Source of the DNA: Rhizobium sp.
Lineage (GTDB): Bacteria > Pseudomonadota > Alphaproteobacteria > Rhizobiales > Rhizobiaceae
DNA: 28,861 nt
Direction of reading: 5' to 3'
NCBI GenBank assembly: GCA_003501385.1
Contig: DNPN01000111.1
Span: 17,852 to 46,712, forward strand
In this document: one piece after another, positions 23,843 to 28,861 of the stretch
Layout: the number at the start of each line of letters is the position of its first letter
Position numbering within the stretch: position 1 is the stretch's first letter
Made by a program: the position numbers and the translations under genes
Notes under the pieces: generated by a model
The model's input: only the letters and a program-made list of their open reading frames with translations
Database searches by the model: none
Told to the model about the DNA's origin: nothing

Positions 23843-24868
23843 ATGAACGATTTCCAAAATCAGCAGATACGTCTTGCCGCGCGCCCGATCGGCAAACCAA
23901 CCACACAAGATTTCGCGGTGGTCAACGAGGGCATCGGCGCGCCGCAACAAGGCGAAGTGCTGTTGGAAATCCTCTATCTGTCGCTGGACCCCTATATGCG
24001 CGGACGCATGAGCGATGCCAAATCCTACGCCAAACCGTTAGACATTGGCGATGTGATGGAAGGTGGAACCGTTGCCCGCGTAAAGCAATCGCAACACCCG
24101 GATTTCAAGCCGGGTGATATTGTCCTGTCCTATTCCGGCTGGCAGCGCTGCGCGCTGGCCAAGGGCGAAAGCTTGCGCAAAATCGATCCCGCTGTTGCGC
24201 CGATCAGCACGGCACTCGGTGTGTTGGGCATGCCCGGCTTTACCGCTTATGCGGGGCTTTTAACGCTTGGCAAGCCGCAGCCGGGTGAAACGGTGGTGGT
24301 GGCAGCCGCAAGTGGCGCGGTTGGCTCGGTTGTTGGCCAGATTGCCCGGATCAAGGGCGCACGGGCGGTGGGCATTGCCGGAGGTGCTGAAAAATGCGCC
24401 TTTGTGAAAGACGAATTGGGCTTTGATGCCGTTGTGGATCACCGTTCCCCCACATTTGCCGAGGACTTGGCGAAAGCCTGCCCCAAGGGCATTGATGTCT
24501 ATTTTGAAAATGTCGGAGGCAAGGTTTGGGAAGGCGTGTTTCCGCTGCTCAATTCCTTCGCACGCGTGCCAGTCTGTGGCTTGATTGCCCAATACAACCA
24601 ACTGCCGGGTGAGTTGGAAGGGCCGGACCGTTTCCCGGCCACAATGCGCGATGTTCTGACCAAAAGTCTGACCATTCGTGGCTTCATCCAGACGGAGTTC
24701 GTTGCCCAATTCCCGGAATTTTATACGCAGGCCGCACAATGGATCAAGGATGGCACCTTGCGCTATCGCGAGGACATGGTTGACGGGCTGGACGCCGCGC
24801 CTGAGGCCTTTATCGGCCTGCTGGAGGGCAAGAATTTCGGCAAACTGGTGGTAAAAGTCAGCGACTGA
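23843..24868 (+). CDS. Zinc-free NADP-dependent oxidoreductase (MDR family, CurA/PTGR-like)
   Basis: 341 residues from ATG 23843. The frame also contains a TTG at 23819, judged less likely. The N-terminal segment EILYLSLDPYMRGRMSD is the hallmark of the curcumin reductase/prostaglandin reductase branch. The nucleotide-binding motif is AASGAVGSVVGQ (155-166), and the product also has YFENVGGKVWE. The catalytic and structural zinc cysteines of alcohol dehydrogenases are absent. These enzymes reduce activated double bonds of enones and alkenals with NADPH. Convergent with the acetyltransferase gene, with 13 bp between the stop codons. The true substrate is unknown. Confidence 0.88.
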   Translation: MNDFQNQQIRLAARPIGKPTTQDFAVVNEGIGAPQQGEVLLEILYLSLDPYMRGRMSDAKSYAKPLDIGDVMEGGTVARVKQSQHPDFKPGDIVLSYSGWQRCALAKGESLRKIDPAVAPISTALGVLGMPGFTAYAGLLTLGKPQPGETVVVAAASGAVGSVVGQIARIKGARAVGIAGGAEKCAFVKDELGFDAVVDHRSPTFAEDLAKACPKGIDVYFENVGGKVWEGVFPLLNSFARVPVCGLIAQYNQLPGELEGPDRFPATMRDVLTKSLTIRGFIQTEFVAQFPEFYTQAAQWIKDGTLRYREDMVDGLDAAPEAFIGLLEGKNFGKLVVKVSD

Positions 24869-24881
24869 CCCAATATGCGCT

Positions 24882-25367
24882 TCAATTTTCTCCGGCGGCA
24901 AAGCGTTGCAGCTTGTCGCCGGAGAGGCGATAACGGATCCACTCGGTTTGCGGCTCACCACCAATCTGGTCATAGACCCGAATGGCAGGCTCATTCCAAT
25001 CCAGCACGCTCCATTCAAACCGGCCACAGCCTTTTTCAACCGCCAGTTTTGCAAGGTAGTGCAGCATCATTTTCCCCGCACCTGTGCCGCGATGGGCGGG
25101 ATCGATGTAAAGATCTTCAAGGTAAAGCCCGTTGCGGGCAAGCCAGGTGGAGTAAGAGTAAAACCACACGGCAAAGCCCACGGGCGCGCCGTCTCTTTCA
25201 ACAATCGCCGCTTCTGTGACCGAGTCATCGCCAAACAGCGTGGCTGTTAGACTTTCCACCGTTGCCTGCACCTCATGCTCGGCTTTTTCATAGATCGCCA
25301 GATCAGTGATAAAACGCAGGATGGCAGGAACATCGTCTTTGTCCGCCGGACGAATGGAAAATTGCAT
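24882..25367 (-). CDS. GNAT acetyltransferase, SSAT (diamine/thialysine acetyltransferase)-like
   Basis: 161 residues from ATG 25367, with GGAG six bases upstream; a TTG 12 bases earlier is not preferred. The acetyl-CoA loop is HRGTGAGKMM (92-101). The pattern IRPADKDDVPAILR, FAVWFYSYSTWL, LYLEDLYIDP and DWNEPAIRVYDQIG matches the spermidine/spermine N-acetyltransferase family by memory (YYFTYDPW, LYLEDFFV and WNEPSINFY in the human enzyme). Likely role: acetylating a diamine, polyamine or thialysine-like amine in the cytosol. Members of this family include thialysine acetyltransferases, so polyamine activity is not certain. Confidence 0.82.
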   Translation of the reverse strand: MQFSIRPADKDDVPAILRFITDLAIYEKAEHEVQATVESLTATLFGDDSVTEAAIVERDGAPVGFAVWFYSYSTWLARNGLYLEDLYIDPAHRGTGAGKMMLHYLAKLAVEKGCGRFEWSVLDWNEPAIRVYDQIGGEPQTEWIRYRLSGDKLQRFAAGEN

Positions 25368-25383
25368 AAAAAGCTCCAAACAT

Positions 25384-25411
25384 AAAAGCAGGCCGTTGCG
25401 GGCCTGCTTTT
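25384..25411 (-). terminator. Rho-independent terminator of the lipoprotein gene
   Basis: AAAAGCAGGCC (25384-25394) and GGCCTGCTTTT (25401-25411) form a perfect 11-bp stem with a 6-base loop. It lies 23 bp past the lipoprotein stop and ends in TTTT on the minus strand, just before the acetyltransferase start. Confidence 0.8.
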
Positions 25412-25434
25412 CAATCTATCAAATACCCATCAGC

Positions 25435-26061
25435 TTATTGGAACGGCTGCCACCAGGATTTATCGCTATTGGTGGCCTTTGCATCTTTTTCGCGCTGCTT
25501 GGCTTTTTTAAGCTCTGGCTCGCCGAGATCATCGGCAACGGCTGGATCAAGCGTGCGGTAAGATGCTGGCGGGTCAGACAACAAACGGCGCTGATCGATA
25601 TAAGCACCCTTTTGCTCTTCACGCGCCTTGCGGAAGGCTTCCCATTTCTGCGTTTCGGTCATGGTGCCATTGGTACCATAGCCGCTTAACAGAGGAGAGC
25701 GATAGCCGGGGGTATCCTTGTTTTCATCGGCCTCAGCCACCAGACGCTTGCGGGTGTCTTCCGGTGATTCAACCCAGTCTGGATTGTCCTTGCTGGCCAG
25801 AGGCTGCTGCGGAGCCACCAGATCCGCCGCCGTACCCTTGGGTGGCAACACCAGATCCGGGCGCGGATTATACCGGGCATCCGAATTTTTCGGCTTGTTT
25901 CCACCGAGGGACACAGCCGAGGTTACGTCGTCTCCCAATTGTTCCATGGCTGTTTTGTCCGTGCCATAGGTTGGGCCTCCAACACAGCCGCTCAGGGCCG
26001 AGCAAGCAGCAAACACGCTCAAAACAGTAGCGCCAACGCGAAACATACCTGCCTTCACCAT
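25435..26061 (-). CDS. Putative lipoprotein of unknown function
   Basis: 208 residues from ATG 26061, with GGAAGG five bases upstream; a GTG two codons earlier is less likely. A signal peptide with lipobox LSGC makes Cys26 the lipidated residue. The mature part is Pro/Lys/Asp-rich and low in complexity, with RPDLVLPPKG, QQPLASKDNPDWVES and a charged C-terminus ending in WWQPF. I see no catalytic motif. It follows ileS on the same strand after a terminator-like region. It resembles conserved rhizobial lipoproteins found near ileS, which I state from memory only. Confidence 0.8.
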   Translation of the reverse strand: MVKAGMFRVGATVLSVFAACSALSGCVGGPTYGTDKTAMEQLGDDVTSAVSLGGNKPKNSDARYNPRPDLVLPPKGTAADLVAPQQPLASKDNPDWVESPEDTRKRLVAEADENKDTPGYRSPLLSGYGTNGTMTETQKWEAFRKAREEQKGAYIDQRRLLSDPPASYRTLDPAVADDLGEPELKKAKQREKDAKATNSDKSWWQPFQ

Positions 26062-26102
26062 AAACACCTTCCAGCCCTTGGGACCGCCTCCAACAATTTC
26101 TC

Positions 26103-26125
26103 TCAGGCGGTATTACTCCGCCTGA
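26103..26125. other. Hairpin upstream of the lipoprotein gene
   Basis: TCAGGCGG (26103-26110) and CCGCCTGA (26118-26125) form a perfect 8-bp stem with a 7-base loop, 42 bp before the lipoprotein start and right after the ileS terminator. No T-run follows. It could be part of the 5' leader or of the terminator region. Confidence 0.45.
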
Positions 26126-26126
26126 A

Positions 26127-26152
26127 AGAAAAATCCGGCCATTTTCAGGCCG
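26127..26152 (-). terminator. Rho-independent terminator of ileS
   Basis: On the minus strand CGGCC (26152-26148) pairs with GGCCG (26140-26136) around TGAAAAT, and then GATTTTTCTTT follows (26135-26125). It lies about 50 bp past the ileS stop. The stem is short but the T-run is good. Confidence 0.6.
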
Positions 26153-26200
26153 CTTGTACCGGATGTGCACAAAAAGCGCAAATCATCCGATAAATATTCA

Positions 26201-28861
26201 TTATAGCGTCACACCAAGCTCGCGCAGCGCTGCCGCATCGCGGGCCGATACGTCCGGATAGGCTGGATCAGAGCCAACGTCATCGGTAATCCTCCACGAC
26301 CGGGCGCACTTTACGCCTGTTGCCAGTGTCGGTTCAACCGATACTTTAGCAACTTCACCCAGACGGAAAGCATCAATCGGGCCTTCATCGCCAACAACCG
26401 TGATCGCGGAGGTGATGCAGATTTCGGCCAGATCCAGACCATCCAGTGCGGCCAGCAGATCAGCATCTGCCACATGCACAACAGGAGCCGCTTCCAGCGA
26501 CGAGCCGATACGCTTGTCCTTGCGCTCCACTTCCAAAGCACCCGTCACCACCGAGCGCACTTGCCGCACCTTGGCCCACTTGGCCTCGATGGCAGAGTTG
26601 AGCCACTCGGATGGCACAACAGGGAACTGCTCCAGATGCACTGATTCGGCTGCTGGATTGCGCGACAGCCATGCTTCTTCCGTGGTGAAAGGCATCATTG
26701 GCGCAAACCAAAGGGTGAGCGATTCGAACAGCTTGCGGATGACGTAGAGGGCCGCACGGCGACGAGGTGACGACGGCGCGTCGCAGTAAAGCGCATCTTT
26801 GCGGATATCGAAATAGAAGGCCGACAGCTCGACATTGGCGAAATCGGTCAGCGCACGGGTGATCTTCTTGAACTCGAAAGCATCATAGCTTTCGCGCACA
26901 AGCTGATCCAACTCGGCCAGCCGATGCAGCATCAGCTTTTCCAGCTCTGGCAGGGCGTTATAGGCAATCTCTTCGCCATGGTCGTGCGCCAGCGTGCCGA
27001 GCATCCAGCGAATCGTGTTGCGGATTTTGCGGTAGGCATCCACATTGGTCTGGATGATGGTTTTGCCCAGACGCTGATCTTCCCAATAATCGGTGTTCAT
27101 CACCCACAAGCGCAGGATATCGGCACCGGACTGGGCCATAACATCCTGAGGCGAAATGGTATTGCCGATGGATTTTGACATCTTACGACCGTCTTCCGCC
27201 ATGGTGAAACCATGGGTGATCACGGCATTATAAGGCGCACGGCCACGGGTGGCGCAGGATTCCAGCAAGGATGAGTGGAACCAGCCGCGATGCTGATCCG
27301 AGCCTTCAAGATAGACATCGGCAGGCCATTTCAGGTCTGGGCGATCTTCCAGCGTAAAGGTGTGGGTGCAGCCCGAATCGAACCACACGTCGAGAATATC
27401 GCGTACCTGCGTCCAGCGCTCCTGATTGGGCACGCCTTCGAGGAAGCGTTCCTTGGCACCGTCGGCAAACCATGCATCGGCCCCTTCAACCTCAAAGGCT
27501 TCCAGAATGCGGGCATTGACGGTCTCGTCTTGCAGAACTTCACCAGCCTCATCGGCAAACACGCAGATCGGAACACCCCATGCGCGCTGACGCGACAGCA
27601 CCCAATCGGGACGGCCTTCGATCATGGCACGCAAACGGTTCTGGCCAGCGGCGGGCACGAAACGGGTGTCGTCAATGGCACCAAGGGCGCGTGAGCGCAG
27701 CGTGGTGGCATCGCCCAATTCCTTGTCCATATAGACAAACCATTGCGGCGTGTTGCGGAAGATCACTGGCTTTTTCGAGCGCCATGAATGCGGATAATCA
27801 TGCTTGATGCGGCCACGGGCAAACAGGTTGTTGGCAGCGATCAAGGCCTTGATGACACGCTCGTTGGCATCGCCCTTTTTGCCGTTGTCGTCCATCACGC
27901 GGGCAGCGCCACCTTCTACTGACGGGCCAAAGCCGGGCGCGTCTTCTGTGTAGAAGCCAGCGTCATCGACGGTGAAGGGGATTTTCGTGGAGATGCCCTC
28001 TTGCTCTATCTCACGCGCATTGGCCATCCAGACATCAAAGTCTTCGCGACCATGACTGGGGGCAGTATGAACGAAGCCCGTACCCGTATCATCAGTGACA
28101 TGATCACCGTTAAGTAGAGGAACCTCAAAATTGTAACCGCCACCGAGACCCTTGAGAGGGTGGGCACACACGACTTCTTTCCAAAGTTCAAATTGATCTA
28201 GAGTCCGAATTAAATTGAGCTGAACTTTAGCTTTCTTTGCACACTCGTCAGCAAGACGAGTCGCCAGTACGAGACGTTCGCCAGCTTGCGGCCCAAAGTC
28301 ATTCAAAGCTTCAGTAACTTCATAAAGGCCATATTCAATTTTTGCAGAGAATGAAATGGCCCGATTACCCGGAATAGTCCAAGGGGTTGTCGTCCAAATA
28401 ACAACAAAAGCTCCCTGCAGAGAACGCTTTGGTTCCCAAACTCCATTCACTAGCTTCGTCAATCCGCTACGAACAATAGGAAACTTCACCCAGATCGCAT
28501 CACTTTCAACCTCGTGATACTCCACCTCGGCCTCGGCCAAGGCGGTGCGTTCCACCACCGACCACATGATCGGCTTGGAGCCACGATAGAGCTGGCCGGA
28601 CTTGGCGATTTTCAGCAATTCGCCAGCGATGCGGGCTTCGGCGTGGAAATTCATTGTGGTGTAGGGATTTTCAAAATCGCCTTCGATGCCAAGGCGCTTG
28701 AACTCTTCCGACTGCACCTTGATCCAACCGGCGGCAAAATCACGGCATTCCTGACGGAATTCGTTGATCGGAACTTCGTTCTTGTCCTTGCCCTTTTCGC
28801 GATATTTTTCCTCGATCTTCCACTCGATGGGAAGGCCGTGGCAATCCCAGCCGGGCACGTA
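26201..28861 (-). CDS. ileS: Isoleucyl-tRNA synthetase, 5' end outside the window
   Basis: 886 codons of sense sequence visible; the frame stays open to the window edge, where it reads YVPGWDCHGLPIE, containing the HIGH-type motif HGLP. The N-terminal 60 or so residues are missing. The CP1 editing domain has IWTTTPWTIPGN and GTGFVHTAPSHGREDF. The KMSKS loop is RKMSKSIGN, and the anticodon-binding helical domain follows. It charges tRNA-Ile and hydrolyses Val-tRNA-Ile. The C-terminus KCARSW keeps only one cysteine of the zinc finger known from E. coli IleS. The DNA for the CP1 domain (about 28081-28500) is AT-richer than the rest of the gene. Confidence 0.95.
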   Translation of the reverse strand, partial: YVPGWDCHGLPIEWKIEEKYREKGKDKNEVPINEFRQECRDFAAGWIKVQSEEFKRLGIEGDFENPYTTMNFHAEARIAGELLKIAKSGQLYRGSKPIMWSVVERTALAEAEVEYHEVESDAIWVKFPIVRSGLTKLVNGVWEPKRSLQGAFVVIWTTTPWTIPGNRAISFSAKIEYGLYEVTEALNDFGPQAGERLVLATRLADECAKKAKVQLNLIRTLDQFELWKEVVCAHPLKGLGGGYNFEVPLLNGDHVTDDTGTGFVHTAPSHGREDFDVWMANAREIEQEGISTKIPFTVDDAGFYTEDAPGFGPSVEGGAARVMDDNGKKGDANERVIKALIAANNLFARGRIKHDYPHSWRSKKPVIFRNTPQWFVYMDKELGDATTLRSRALGAIDDTRFVPAAGQNRLRAMIEGRPDWVLSRQRAWGVPICVFADEAGEVLQDETVNARILEAFEVEGADAWFADGAKERFLEGVPNQERWTQVRDILDVWFDSGCTHTFTLEDRPDLKWPADVYLEGSDQHRGWFHSSLLESCATRGRAPYNAVITHGFTMAEDGRKMSKSIGNTISPQDVMAQSGADILRLWVMNTDYWEDQRLGKTIIQTNVDAYRKIRNTIRWMLGTLAHDHGEEIAYNALPELEKLMLHRLAELDQLVRESYDAFEFKKITRALTDFANVELSAFYFDIRKDALYCDAPSSPRRRAALYVIRKLFESLTLWFAPMMPFTTEEAWLSRNPAAESVHLEQFPVVPSEWLNSAIEAKWAKVRQVRSVVTGALEVERKDKRIGSSLEAAPVVHVADADLLAALDGLDLAEICITSAITVVGDEGPIDAFRLGEVAKVSVEPTLATGVKCARSWRITDDVGSDPAYPDVSARDAAALRELGVTL

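Noticed and set aside
1..28861. CRISPR arrays, tRNA genes, insertion sequences, prophage
   Set aside because: No regularly spaced repeats, no tRNA-like cloverleaf and no transposase or integrase frame was seen on either strand.

Overview
The window looks like chromosomal DNA of a Rhizobiaceae alphaproteobacterium (Agrobacterium/Allorhizobium/Rhizobium type). The reasons are the carboxyspermidine route to spermidine, the rhizobial-type intergenic palindromic repeats built around AAAAGTGG-N7-TTTT, the alphaproteobacterial style of IleS and RecX, and a dense set of ABC importers. There is no CRISPR array, rRNA, tRNA, insertion sequence or phage gene that I can see.

Layout. (1) 1-299 is non-coding, with one repeat fragment, two hairpins and a terminator. 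(2) 300-2689 (minus) is a two-gene operon for spermidine synthesis: carboxynorspermidine/carboxyspermidine decarboxylase (nspC), then the dehydrogenase. (3) 3010-7572 (plus) is a five-gene LIV-type ABC importer. (4) 7644-11212 holds a LigM/GcvT-type tetrahydrofolate-dependent O-demethylase (minus), a GntR/FCD regulator (minus) and a divergent MetF-like flavoprotein (plus). (5) 11275-19239 (minus) is a six-gene run: hyuB, hyuA, a PotA-like ATPase, a Tat-exported binding protein and two PotB/PotC-like permeases. Upstream of it lies an 893-residue MalT/LAL-type LuxR regulator (19456-22137, minus). (6) 22310-26061 holds single genes: an Sfp/EntD-type phosphopantetheinyl transferase, recX, a zinc-free NADP-dependent oxidoreductase, an SSAT-like acetyltransferase and a lipoprotein. 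(7) 26201-28861 is ileS, whose 5' end lies outside the window.

The most interesting point is a small regulon that can be read directly from the DNA. The perfect palindrome ATGTATACAT occurs three times, once upstream of each of three units: the LIV importer, the LigM-like demethylase and the MetF-like gene. The GntR/FCD regulator sits in the middle. Inference: this is an import-and-demethylate module. The importer brings in a methylated (probably methoxy-aromatic) compound, the LigM homologue moves the methyl group to tetrahydrofolate, and the MetF-like enzyme oxidises 5-methyl-THF back into the C1 pool. The MetF-like protein lacks the residue equivalent to E. coli MetF Asp120, which fits a specialised, possibly oxidative, role.

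A second module couples hydantoinase/oxoprolinase-type HyuA-HyuB to its own PotABCD-like importer, with a repeated CATACGGGTAG motif just upstream and a LAL regulator next door. Its substrate is not identifiable from sequence. In both transport operons a perfect hairpin follows the binding-protein gene, as expected for raising binding protein over permease. A segment of ileS covering the CP1 editing domain is clearly AT-richer than the rest of the gene and may be a recombined patch.
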